Below the pieces are notes generated by a model. That model searched no databases. It was not told where the DNA came from and saw nothing but the letters and a program-made list of their open reading frames with translations. From Pararhizobium sp. (GTDB lineage: Bacteria; Pseudomonadota; Alphaproteobacteria; Rhizobiales; Rhizobiaceae): a DNA stretch of 64,000 nucleotides. Shown one piece after another: positions 23,770 to 31,974 of this stretch; position 1 is the stretch's first letter; each line of letters opens with the position of its first letter. The position numbers and the translations under genes were made by a program. The DNA is taken from assembly GCA_017794825.1 (NCBI GenBank), contig CP051237.1:4792501-4856500 (forward strand). The letters run 5' to 3'.

Positions 23770-25542
23770 CTATGCTTCTTCTTCGTCTTCCGGCGGACGT
23801 TTCCTGCCGGCGGAAAACGGGAACATTAGGTCGACATAGCGTTCCGCCGTAGGCTGCGGTTCGTGATTGGCGAGCCCGGGCCTTTCGTTGGCCTCTATGA
23901 AGACGTAGTCGGGCTCGCGCGGGTTGCGCACCATGAGGTCAATGCCGGTCACAGGAATCTGGATTGCGCGCGCGGCCGCGACGGCTGCTTCGATAAGGGC
24001 AGGGTGGGTCTCGGCGGTGACGTCCTCGATCGTGCCGCCGGTGTGCAGGTTGGCGGTCTTGCGGACCAGGATCTCGCGCCCCTGTTCCGGAACGTCCTCC
24101 CAACCCAGTCCGGCGTTGGCAAGGCAGCGTTCGGTTTCCGCGTCCATCGGAATGGTGCTTTCGCCGCCGGTCGCGCTTGCCCGCCTTCGGCTTTGAATCT
24201 CGATCAGCTTTCGGACATTACTCACGCCGTCGCCAACGATGCGGGCCGGCTTTCGGATCGCAGCGGCCACAACCTTGTAATCGATGACAACCAGTCTGAG
24301 ATCGCTGCCTTCGAAGCACTGCTCGATGACGACGTCGGGGCAAAGGGATCTGGCGTTTTCGACGGCGGCTTCCATCTCGGCCGCGTCCGTCAAGCCGACG
24401 GCGACGCCCATTCCCTGTTCGCCTCGAGCCGGTTTGACCACGACGCTGCCATGCTCGGCCAGGAATTCAGCCCGCGCATTGGCGTTGTCGTCGGTCAGTT
24501 GCGCCGGCGCCTTGACGCCGGCCTTCTCCACCACCCGTCGCGTCACCCGCTTGTCGTCGCAGATCGACATGGCGACGGCCGTCGTCAACTCGCTCAGCGC
24601 CTCGCGGCACAGGATCGATCGACCGCCGTGAGAAAGGCGGAAGAAGCCGCCTTCCGCATCGACGATCTCGACCGCGATGCCGCGGCGGCGCGCTTCGTTG
24701 ACGACAATCTTTGCATAGGGGTTGAGGTCGGCGTCGGGCTGCTGGCCGACGAACAGTTTTTCATTGATCGGGTTCTTGCGCTTGACCGCGAACACCGGCA
24801 CCCGGCGAAATCCGAGCTTCTCGTAAAGGCCGATAGCCGGCGCGTTATCGTGGAGAACGGAGAGGTCCATATAGGCGGCGCCGCGCGCCTGGAAATGCTC
24901 CGCCAGGCGTCGCACCAGCGACTCGCCAATACCGGCGTAGGGCGCCTTTGGCGACACGGCCAGGCACCACAGCGACGACCCGCGCTCGGGGTCGTTGAAA
25001 GCGCGGGTGTGATCGACGCCCATGACGGAGCCGATGATCGCTCCGGACTCGGAATCCTCAGCCACAAGGACCGTCAGTTTTCGCGCGTCGCGATGTTCCC
25101 AGAAAAAATCCAGCGGCACCGGGACCATGCCGAGTTCGGAATAGATAACGTTGACCGACTCCGCGTCGCTCACCGTGGTCAGGCGGCGTATGAAGAATGC
25201 CTGTTTTCTGCGGCGGGCAGGGCGGTAGCTGGTCAGATCGAGCCGGTAGGTGAGCGACGGATCGAGGAACAGCTCCTGAGGCGCAAGGGCCACGGCGACT
25301 TGCGGTTCCTGGACATAGAAGGCGATATCCCGCCGGTCGCGACGTTCGCGGCGCAGCGCCGCGGTAATCGATTCGGTGTCGCGGAACGTGTTGGCGAAGA
25401 TCAGCCTTCCCCAGCCGCAATCGACGATCGACTGCGGCGTGCGTTCGGAAGAGGTCTCGCTCTGCGGACGCAAATTCGCCTCCCGCATACGTTTGAGGCG
25501 GTAGTCCGCGGCGCCGCGGGGGCGGTGCTTGTCCTTGGCAGA
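23770..25542 (-). CDS. ngg: N-acetylglutaminylglutamine synthetase (GNAT-ATP-grasp fusion)
   Basis: This protein of about 590 residues makes the dipeptide N-acetylglutaminylglutamine, an osmolyte precursor. An N-terminal GNAT acetyltransferase domain shows L-A-V-S-P-K-A-P-Y-A-G-I-G-E-S and a L-Y-E-K-L-G-F-R-R-V end; a C-terminal ATP-grasp ligase shows V-V-V-K-P-A-R-G-E-Q-G-M-G-V and I-E-A-N-E-R-P-G-L. GTG at 25542 avoids overlap with asnO; ATG at 25575 would overlap it by 25 bp. It is the second gene of the asnO-ngg operon. Domain order and length fit the TIGR03103 'trio' family. Confidence 0.93.
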   Translation of the reverse strand, partial: SAKDKHRPRGAADYRLKRMREANLRPQSETSSERTPQSIVDCGWGRLIFANTFRDTESITAALRRERRDRRDIAFYVQEPQVAVALAPQELFLDPSLTYRLDLTSYRPARRRKQAFFIRRLTTVSDAESVNVIYSELGMVPVPLDFFWEHRDARKLTVLVAEDSESGAIIGSVMGVDHTRAFNDPERGSSLWCLAVSPKAPYAGIGESLVRRLAEHFQARGAAYMDLSVLHDNAPAIGLYEKLGFRRVPVFAVKRKNPINEKLFVGQQPDADLNPYAKIVVNEARRRGIAVEIVDAEGGFFRLSHGGRSILCREALSELTTAVAMSICDDKRVTRRVVEKAGVKAPAQLTDDNANARAEFLAEHGSVVVKPARGEQGMGVAVGLTDAAEMEAAVENARSLCPDVVIEQCFEGSDLRLVVIDYKVVAAAIRKPARIVGDGVSNVRKLIEIQSRRRASATGGESTIPMDAETERCLANAGLGWEDVPEQGREILVRKTANLHTGGTIEDVTAETHPALIEAAVAAARAIQIPVTGIDLMVRNPREPDYVFIEANERPGLANHEPQPTAERYVDLMFPFSAGRKRPPEDEEEA

Positions 25543-25550
25543 CACGGTGC

Positions 25551-27326
25551 TCAGATTCCTTGTTCCTGCAGCCACATCTCGAGCAGCGACACCTGCCAGA
25601 GTTCGGATCCTCTCAACGGCGTGATGTGCTCGGCCGGGGCGTCGAAAAGGGCTTCGAGATAGTCCTGGCGGAAGAGGCCGCGTTCCCGCGCGCTTTGCGA
25701 GCCGAGCGCGTCGCGCACCATGTCGAGATAGGGGCCGTCGATATATTTGAGCGCCGGCACCGGAAAGTATCCCTTCGGCCGGTCGATGACTTCGCTCGGG
25801 ATGATCCTGCGCGCGACATCCTTGAGAATGCCTTTGCCGCCCTGCGCCAGCTTGAGGCCGGACGGCGCCCGGTTGGCTAGTTCCACAAGTTCGTGATCAA
25901 GGAAGGGTACGCGTGCTTCCAGACCCCAGGACATGGTCATGTTGTCGACCCGTTTCACCGGATCGTCGACCAGCATCACGTTCGTGTCGAGGCGCAAGGC
26001 CTTGTCGACAGGATCGTCGGCGCCCGGGCGGGCAAAATGTTCTTTGACGAACGCGATGCATTCATCCGCGCCGGCCATGTAGTCCTGCGAAAGATGCTCG
26101 CCGAGCTTCTGATGGCTGCGATCGAAGAACGCTGCGGCGTAGTCCCGCACGGGATCGTTGGAATTGGCCAGCGGCGGATACCAGTGGTAGCCCGCGAACA
26201 CCTCATCGGCGCCCTGGCCGGACTGCACCACCTTGATTGTCTTGGCGACCTCGCGGCTCAGCAGGAAAAAGCCGACATTGTCGTAGGAAACCATCGGCTC
26301 GGACATTGCCCGGATCGTCGCCGGCAGATTGGCGCGCATTTCCTCGGACGGAATGAAGATTTTGTGGTGGTTGGTGTCGTAGTGGCTAGCGATCAGATCC
26401 GAATATTTGAATTCGTCTCCCTTTTCGCCATGCGCTTCCTCGAAACCGATGGAATAGGTTGCGAGGTGCTCCTGGCCCTGCTCGGCGAGCAGACCGACGA
26501 TCAGCGAACTGTCGACACCGCCAGACAGCAGCACGCCGACGGGCACGTCCGCCACCATGCGGCGACGAACGGCGGTGCGCAGCGCCTCCAGCAGCATGTC
26601 GGTCCATTCTTCAGGATCGCGGCGGACGTCTTCCGCCGAACGCGCATAGTCCGGTCGCCAGTAGATCGTGTCCTCGAAACTGCCGTCGGGCTCGATGACG
26701 CGTATGGTCGCCGGCGGCAATTTGCGCACGCCGGCCAGGATTGTCCTTGGCGCCGGAACCACGGCGTGCCAGCTCATGTAGTGTTGCAGGGCGATCCGGT
26801 CGATCGCCGTATCGATGCCGCCGCTTTTCAGGAGCGCCGGCAGGGTGGAGGCGAACCGCAACGCGCCGGAGGATTCGGCGAGGTAGAGCGGCTTGATGCC
26901 GAAGCGGTCGCGCACCAGGATGACCCGGTCGGTCTGGCGCTCGTGGATTGCGAAAGCAAACATGCCCTGCAATTTGCTGACTGCTTCCGGCCCCCACTCG
27001 GCCCATGCCTTGAGGATGACCTCCGTGTCGCCGGTCGATGCGAATTGGTGACCCTTGCTCTCCAGCTCGGCCTTCAGTTCGGGATAGTTGTAAATGCAGC
27101 CATTGAAGGCGATCGCATATCCGAGATAGGTGTCGACGAAGGGCTGGGCGGCGGCTTCCGACAGGTCGATGATCTTGAGGCGTCTATGGCCGAATCCGAC
27201 GCGGCCGCGCACCATGACGCCGGCGCCGTCCGGTCCGCGCGGCGCCATGGCGTCGGCCATGTTTTCAATCCGCGCCGCGGACGCCGTTCGTCCGTCGAAG
27301 GTGAGTTCGCCACAAATTCCACACAT
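25551..27326 (-). CDS. asnO: N-acetylglutaminylglutamine amidotransferase (asparagine-synthase-like)
   Basis: This 591-residue class II glutamine amidotransferase converts N-acetylglutaminylglutamine to its amide (NAGGN), a compatible solute of rhizobia and others. It begins M-C-G-I-C-G-E with the catalytic Cys2 of the glutaminase domain. The synthetase domain has the ATP-pyrophosphatase loop L-L-S-G-G-V-D-S-S (about 265) and later Q-G-A-D-E-V-F-A-G-Y. It leads the operon with ngg and faces a MarR gene across an 87-bp region containing an inverted repeat. Osmotic control is known for the system in Sinorhizobium. Confidence 0.94.
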   Translation of the reverse strand: MCGICGELTFDGRTASAARIENMADAMAPRGPDGAGVMVRGRVGFGHRRLKIIDLSEAAAQPFVDTYLGYAIAFNGCIYNYPELKAELESKGHQFASTGDTEVILKAWAEWGPEAVSKLQGMFAFAIHERQTDRVILVRDRFGIKPLYLAESSGALRFASTLPALLKSGGIDTAIDRIALQHYMSWHAVVPAPRTILAGVRKLPPATIRVIEPDGSFEDTIYWRPDYARSAEDVRRDPEEWTDMLLEALRTAVRRRMVADVPVGVLLSGGVDSSLIVGLLAEQGQEHLATYSIGFEEAHGEKGDEFKYSDLIASHYDTNHHKIFIPSEEMRANLPATIRAMSEPMVSYDNVGFFLLSREVAKTIKVVQSGQGADEVFAGYHWYPPLANSNDPVRDYAAAFFDRSHQKLGEHLSQDYMAGADECIAFVKEHFARPGADDPVDKALRLDTNVMLVDDPVKRVDNMTMSWGLEARVPFLDHELVELANRAPSGLKLAQGGKGILKDVARRIIPSEVIDRPKGYFPVPALKYIDGPYLDMVRDALGSQSARERGLFRQDYLEALFDAPAEHITPLRGSELWQVSLLEMWLQEQGI

Positions 27327-27379
27327 ATGGTTCCGTTGTCCTTTGTTGTCTTTTCGTTTGACGGCAAATGATTATAACA

Positions 27380-27404
27380 CTAATGGTTTTTGTTCAACCA
27401 ATAG
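27380..27404. promoter_or_regulatory. Inverted repeat, candidate MarR operator
   Basis: CTAATGGTT and AACCAATAG form 9-bp arms with one mismatch, separated by 7 bp. The site lies between the divergent asnO and MarR starts, only 10 bp before the MarR ATG. This size and position suit a MarR dimer site controlling both genes. Confidence 0.5.
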
Positions 27405-27413
27405 GTCACTAGA

Positions 27414-27947
27414 ATGCCGGCCAATGAACTGAGATCGCTGCAAAAGGCTTTGCGCCGGATCATCCGGGCGCAGGACATCCATTCCCGCAGAATCGATCGG
27501 TCGGTCGGCCTGACTCTGCCGCAACTTGTTGTTCTGCAATGCGTTCGTGATCTCGGGGAAGTGACAAGCCGGGCGATCTCCAGAGAAGCCAGCCTCAGTC
27601 CGCCGACGGTGGTCGGCATACTCGACAAGCTGGAAGCCAAGGGAATGATTGAACGATACAGGTCGGAGAGTGACCGTCGCATCGTTCACACGATCCTCAC
27701 CGAGCGAGGCAGACAGGCCCTTGATGATGCGCCGTCTCCGATTGGAGTTTCTTTCGATCATGCTTTCCTGACATTTCCGGCGGGACGCAGAAGCGAAATC
27801 GTGAGAAGTTTCGAGACCGTGGCCGAGCTTTGTGAAACAAGTGTGGCCGAATTGCACGATCAATCCCGGATTGCAGAAGATGGCGGCGACTTCACAGCAG
27901 TGTCGATCCGACCGGTGAACCGGTTAGGATCCGACAGGCAAAGGTAA
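27414..27947 (+). CDS. MarR-family transcriptional regulator
   Basis: This 177-residue protein has a winged helix: L-T-L-P-Q-L-V-V-L-Q-C-V then the recognition helix L-S-P-P-T-V-V-G-I-L-D-K-L-E and the wing D-R-R-I-V-H-T-I-L-T-E-R-G. It is somewhat longer than a minimal MarR because of a 40-residue C-terminal tail of low complexity. It is divergent from asnO, with an inverted repeat between them, so it probably regulates NAGGN synthesis and itself. The effector is unknown. It converges with the M20 hydrolase gene. Confidence 0.9.
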   Translation: MPANELRSLQKALRRIIRAQDIHSRRIDRSVGLTLPQLVVLQCVRDLGEVTSRAISREASLSPPTVVGILDKLEAKGMIERYRSESDRRIVHTILTERGRQALDDAPSPIGVSFDHAFLTFPAGRRSEIVRSFETVAELCETSVAELHDQSRIAEDGGDFTAVSIRPVNRLGSDRQR

Positions 27948-27976
27948 CGCGGACCTCCGGCAAAGGTTCCCCGAAA

Positions 27977-29227
27977 TTACGATTTTTCTGCGCGGGAAAG
28001 GCGGATGAGCGCACCCAGCAGCAGATTCGCCCCGATTTCAATCGCATTCCAGTCGGTCCATTCTTCCGGCGCGTGGCTGACGCCATTCCTGCTCGGCACG
28101 AAAATGAGGGCCGCGGGACACAGCGCCTGCATGGTCTGTGCGTCGTGGCCGGCGCCCGACGGCATGACAAGGGACGCGCAACCGAGACGGTTGGACTCTT
28201 CAGCCAGGAGAGTGACCAGAGATGCATCGAGTTCGACGGGAGCAAGCCGGCTTCGCTCGTCGATCGTTGCAGCGAGACCATGTCTGGACGAAATGGCGTT
28301 AATCTCGGCGCTTACTGCTCCGACCACGCGTTGCAAAACGGCGGCGTTGCTGTCCCGGATGACGATCGAGAAGTCGGCGAGACCGGGGATGGTGTGCGGA
28401 AAATTCGGCTGGATGTCCACCTTGCCGATCGTCACGCGGGTCTGTTGTCCGCCATGCTGTTCGATGATCGAGGGCAGGGCGGCTCCAAGCTCAGCGAGGC
28501 CGGCAAAGGCGTCCGCGCGCATGTCCATGGGCGTCGTGCCCGAGTGGTTGGCGCGCCCTTCCAGGCGGACGCCCAGATTGACGACGCCCGACACGGAGTT
28601 CGCTATGCCGATAGGAATGTTTCGGCTTTCAAGGACGGGGCCCTGTTCAACATGCAGTTCGAGAAAGGCTTCAACACTTCCCGGCGCGCGCGCACACTGC
28701 AATGCGCTGTAGGCGTCGAGGCCCTGTTGCGACATGGCGTCTATCAGAGCGACGCCGTTCGCATCGACCGCCTGGTCGATCCAGTTTCTCTCGATCTGCC
28801 CGGAGAGCGCTTGCGACCCGAGCATGCCGCCGAAACGGCCTTCTTCTTCCGCCGTCGCCACAACTTCAATGGCGATATTCGGCGCGTATCCAGCATCTTT
28901 CATGGAGAGGATGCATTCGAGCGCTGCACAGACGCCGAGGGCGCCGTCGAAGGCGCCGCCTTCCGGCACGGTGTCGAGGTGCGAGCCCGCCATGATACAG
29001 GGGCCTGAAGCAGGGCCATATCGACCGAAGACGTTGGCGACTCCGTCCTGCGACACTGACAGGCCTTCCGCGCGCATGGTGTCGGCGAACCAGCGCCGTA
29101 CACGCATGTCCGGATCGCTGTATCCGACCCGGTTGAAACCACCGGTTTGCGGGTTTCGTCCGAAGCCGTTGACCGCATCGAGCAAGGATTTTAGGCGCTC
29201 GGAGTTGATTGCCGGTTTTTTAGGCAT
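27977..29227 (-). CDS. M20-family Zn hydrolase (N-carbamoyl-L-amino acid hydrolase/allantoate amidohydrolase type)
   Basis: This ~416-residue amidohydrolase has the two-metal motifs G-S-H-L-D-T-V-P-E-G-G-A-F-D-G-A-L-G-V, T-A-E-E-E-G-R-F, E-L-H-V-E-Q-G-P-V-L, G-R-A-N-H-S-G-T-T-P-M and P-S-G-A-G-H-D-A-Q. This set separates carbamoyl-amino-acid/ureido hydrolases from dipeptidases. The start at 29227 (MPKKPAINSERL) is preferred; ATG at 29275 would add 16 polar residues. It is divergent from a peptide-type ABC transporter and may process the imported compound by removing a carbamoyl or acyl group. Confidence 0.88.
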   Translation of the reverse strand: MPKKPAINSERLKSLLDAVNGFGRNPQTGGFNRVGYSDPDMRVRRWFADTMRAEGLSVSQDGVANVFGRYGPASGPCIMAGSHLDTVPEGGAFDGALGVCAALECILSMKDAGYAPNIAIEVVATAEEEGRFGGMLGSQALSGQIERNWIDQAVDANGVALIDAMSQQGLDAYSALQCARAPGSVEAFLELHVEQGPVLESRNIPIGIANSVSGVVNLGVRLEGRANHSGTTPMDMRADAFAGLAELGAALPSIIEQHGGQQTRVTIGKVDIQPNFPHTIPGLADFSIVIRDSNAAVLQRVVGAVSAEINAISSRHGLAATIDERSRLAPVELDASLVTLLAEESNRLGCASLVMPSGAGHDAQTMQALCPAALIFVPSRNGVSHAPEEWTDWNAIEIGANLLLGALIRLSRAEKS

Positions 29228-29310
29228 ATGTGATTGTCTTTTGTTTTCAGTCGGTTGCGATGCATTTCTTCCCATGTTTTACGTTATACAAAATTTATCA
29301 TGAAAAATCA

Positions 29311-29340
29311 TTGCAAAATGGCAAAATTTTTATGTTTAAT
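29311..29340 (+). promoter_or_regulatory. Possible promoter of the first peptide-transporter operon
   Basis: TTGCAA (29311-29316) and TTTAAT (29335-29340) are 18 bp apart in an AT-rich stretch, 33 bp before the binding-protein ATG. Called from hexamer resemblance only. Confidence 0.35.
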
Positions 29341-29372
29341 ATGCGCTATCGCAACCGAGGGAGTATGACCCG

Positions 29373-30932
29373 ATGAAAAGACTTCTGGCCGCCGCCTTCG
29401 CGGCGCTGAGTTTGATGTTCTCACAGGCCGCCTTCTCGCAGACCCCGCCGAACGTTCTTGTCGTCGGGCAGATTGCAGAACCGAAATCCATGGATCCGGC
29501 GACGGTGACGGCCGTCAACGACTTCCGGATTCTGATGAACGTCTATGACGGGCTCGTCCGTTACAAGGACGGAACCCTGGAGGTGGAGCCATCGCTGGCG
29601 GAAAGCTGGACGATTTCCGACGATGGAACGGTCTACACATTCAAACTTCGGGACGGCGTCAAATTCCACGACGGCGCGGAGTTCAACGCCGAAGCCGTGA
29701 AATTCAACTTCGACCGGATTCTCGACGAGAACCATCCGTTCCACGACACCGGGCCGTTTCCGCTTTCTTTCTACTTCTCGTCTGTCGAAGAAGTGAACGT
29801 CATCGATCCTCTTACGATCGAATTCAAGCTGAATGCTCCCTATGCGCCGTTTCTGTCGAACCTCGCCTACACGCCGGGTCTGATGGTCTCTCCCACAGCG
29901 GTGGAGGCGCAGGGAAAGGATTTCGGCCGCAACCCGTCAGGCACAGGGGCTTTCAAGTTCGCCGAGTGGGAGGCGAATGCAAAGGTCGTGATCGTGCGCA
30001 ACGAGGACTACTGGGACGGCGCTCCGCCGCTGGAGGCTGTTATCTACCGGCCGATTACGGACGCCAATACGCGCATAGCCGAGATGCTATCGGGCGGCCT
30101 CGACATCATGGTGGAGGTTCCTCCGGACAGCCTGACACAGTTCCGCGACAATGACAGCTACAAGGTTGTGGAACAGGCCGGTCCGCACCTCTGGTTCCTC
30201 ATTTTGAACGTCAAGGAAGGCCCCTTCTCTGACAAGAAGGTCCGTCAGGCTGCGAACTACGCCATAAACAAGAAGGCGCTTGTCGAAAACATCCTGCAGG
30301 GTACGGCGCAGGTTGCAGCCGGACCCACGCCGCCGGCTTTCGCATGGGCCTACAATGATGCTCTGGAGCCTTATCCCTACGATCCGGAAAAGGCCAAAGC
30401 CCTGCTCGCTGAAGCGGGTTACGATGGCGCCGAAATCACCTTCTATGTGACCGACGGCGGCTCGGGCATGCTTGATCCGGTGTCCATGGGAACCGCCATC
30501 CAGGCCGATCTGGAAGCCGTCGGCATGAAGGTCAATGTCGAGACATACGAATGGAACACCTTTCTTGGCAAGGTCAATCCCGGTCTCGAAGGCAAGGCGG
30601 ACATGGCGGAAATGGCCTGGATGACCAACGATCCGGACACGTTGCCATTTCTTGCCTTGCGCAGTGAAGCCTGGCCGGACAAGGGCGGTTTCAATTCGGG
30701 CTATTATTCCAATCCGAAAGTCGATGAACTTCTGAACAACGCCCGCAAATCGACCGATCAGGCGGAGCGTGCGAAACTCTACCAGGAAATGCAGACGATC
30801 GTTCAGGAGGACGCGCCCTGGGTGTTCGTCGCGAACTGGAAGCAGAACGCGGTGACGAAATCGAGCGTCGAGGACTTCAAGCTGCAGCCATCGTTCTTCC
30901 TGATGTTGCAGAAAGTCTCCAAGCCGCAATAG
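29373..30932 (+). CDS. Peptide/nickel-type ABC importer substrate-binding protein (SBP family 5)
   Basis: This 519-residue periplasmic protein has a signal peptide (MKRLLAAAFAALSLMFSQAAFS, cleavage near residue 22) and the family-5 landmarks E-P-K-S-M-D-P-A-T, L-A-E-S-W-T-I-S-D-D-G-T and F-K-L-R-D-G-V-K-F-H-D-G, with P-E-K-A-K-A-L-L-A-E-A-G-Y later. It delivers a peptide or similar ligand to the permeases encoded downstream. A strong GC hairpin separates it from the first permease gene. The ligand is not predictable; the divergent amidohydrolase suggests an N-acylated or carbamoylated compound. Confidence 0.92.
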   Translation: MKRLLAAAFAALSLMFSQAAFSQTPPNVLVVGQIAEPKSMDPATVTAVNDFRILMNVYDGLVRYKDGTLEVEPSLAESWTISDDGTVYTFKLRDGVKFHDGAEFNAEAVKFNFDRILDENHPFHDTGPFPLSFYFSSVEEVNVIDPLTIEFKLNAPYAPFLSNLAYTPGLMVSPTAVEAQGKDFGRNPSGTGAFKFAEWEANAKVVIVRNEDYWDGAPPLEAVIYRPITDANTRIAEMLSGGLDIMVEVPPDSLTQFRDNDSYKVVEQAGPHLWFLILNVKEGPFSDKKVRQAANYAINKKALVENILQGTAQVAAGPTPPAFAWAYNDALEPYPYDPEKAKALLAEAGYDGAEITFYVTDGGSGMLDPVSMGTAIQADLEAVGMKVNVETYEWNTFLGKVNPGLEGKADMAEMAWMTNDPDTLPFLALRSEAWPDKGGFNSGYYSNPKVDELLNNARKSTDQAERAKLYQEMQTIVQEDAPWVFVANWKQNAVTKSSVEDFKLQPSFFLMLQKVSKPQ

Positions 30933-30950
30933 GCTGTGACTTCGAATCCG

Positions 30951-30972
30951 CCCCGGCGCCTATGCGCCGGGG
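30951..30972 (+). terminator. GC-rich hairpin after the binding-protein gene (attenuator or stabiliser)
   Basis: CCCCGGCGC and GCGCCGGGG form a perfect 9-bp stem with a 4-nt loop, 18 bp after the binding-protein stop. A T-run does not follow directly, so partial termination or 3'-end protection of the binding-protein message is likelier than a full stop. Confidence 0.6.
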
Positions 30973-31029
30973 TCGGCTTAAAGAAACCCGTGGCGGCCGC
31001 CCCTAGGCCGTCATCAGGAAAGAGAATTC

Positions 31030-31974
31030 ATGGCTTCGTACATCGCTAAGCGACTGTTGGCGGCGATTCCCGTGCTTCTCGGACTGACGGTCATCGTCTT
31101 CTTCATCATGGCGATGATTCCCGGCGATCCGGCGACCGCCATTCTCGGCACCTATGCGACTCCGGAAAATGTCGAGAAGCTCAACCGCGACCTCGGCCTC
31201 GACAAGCCGCTTGTCCAGCAATACTTCATCTGGCTCGGCAATCTGCTCCACGGCGATTTCGGCCGCTCCTTTGCGCTCAATCGTCCGGTGCTCGACGAGG
31301 TCCTGGAGCGCTTCTCCGCGACATTGATCCTCGCCGGAACGGCGCTGGTTCTCTGCTCCGTCCTGGGACTTCTGGCCGGAGTCGTATCCGCGGTCAGGCA
31401 GTTCGGCTGGACGGACCGGATCGTGACGCTCGTCGTTCTCGTCGGCATCTCGACCCCCAGTTTCTTTCTCGGCCTGCTGCTGATCCTCGTCTTTGCCGTC
31501 AAGCTCCAGTGGCTGCCGGCGAGCGGCATGTGGGCGATCTACGGCGGCGGCGACTTGCCGGATCTTCTGCGCCATCTGATCCTGCCGGCCTCAACACTTG
31601 CCGTCGTCGCGACGGGCGTGATCGCACGTCTTACACGCACCGCCATGCTTGAAGTGCTGCGGCAGGATTTCATCCGCACGGCCCGCGCCAAGGGGCTGCC
31701 TGAACGCAAGGTCATCATGAAGCACGCCTTCAAGGCTGCGCTCGTCTCCGTTATCCCGGTCATCGGCATCCAGGCCGGCTTCGTGCTGGGCGGAGCCGTT
31801 TACATCGAGACCGTCTTCCAGTGGCCAGGCATTGGCTCCATGCTGGTCAAGGCAATCTCCACGCGCGACCTGCTGCTCGTGCAGGGAGGGGTTCTCGTGG
31901 TCGCCGCAGCCTATGTCCTTTTCAATCTTGCGGCCGACGTCGTCCAGACGATGATCGATCCGAGGCTACGCTGA
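31030..31974 (+). CDS. Peptide-type ABC importer permease, DppB-like
   Basis: This 314-residue inner-membrane protein starts M-A-S-Y-I-A-K-R-L-L-A-A-I-P-V-L-L-G-L-T and has six likely membrane segments. It shows the DppB pattern P-G-D-P-A, L-G-L-D-K-P-L-V-Q-Q-Y and the EAA loop region R-T-A-R-A-K-G-L-P-E-R-K-V. It forms the channel with the DppC part of the next gene. Its TGA overlaps the next ATG by one base (TGATG), so translation is coupled. Confidence 0.92.
   Translation: MASYIAKRLLAAIPVLLGLTVIVFFIMAMIPGDPATAILGTYATPENVEKLNRDLGLDKPLVQQYFIWLGNLLHGDFGRSFALNRPVLDEVLERFSATLILAGTALVLCSVLGLLAGVVSAVRQFGWTDRIVTLVVLVGISTPSFFLGLLLILVFAVKLQWLPASGMWAIYGGGDLPDLLRHLILPASTLAVVATGVIARLTRTAMLEVLRQDFIRTARAKGLPERKVIMKHAFKAALVSVIPVIGIQAGFVLGGAVYIETVFQWPGIGSMLVKAISTRDLLLVQGGVLVVAAAYVLFNLAADVVQTMIDPRLR

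Noticed and set aside
23863..27371. Two long plus-strand frames (599 and 492 codons)
   Set aside because: They mirror ngg and asnO on the opposite strand; both minus-strand proteins are unmistakable.
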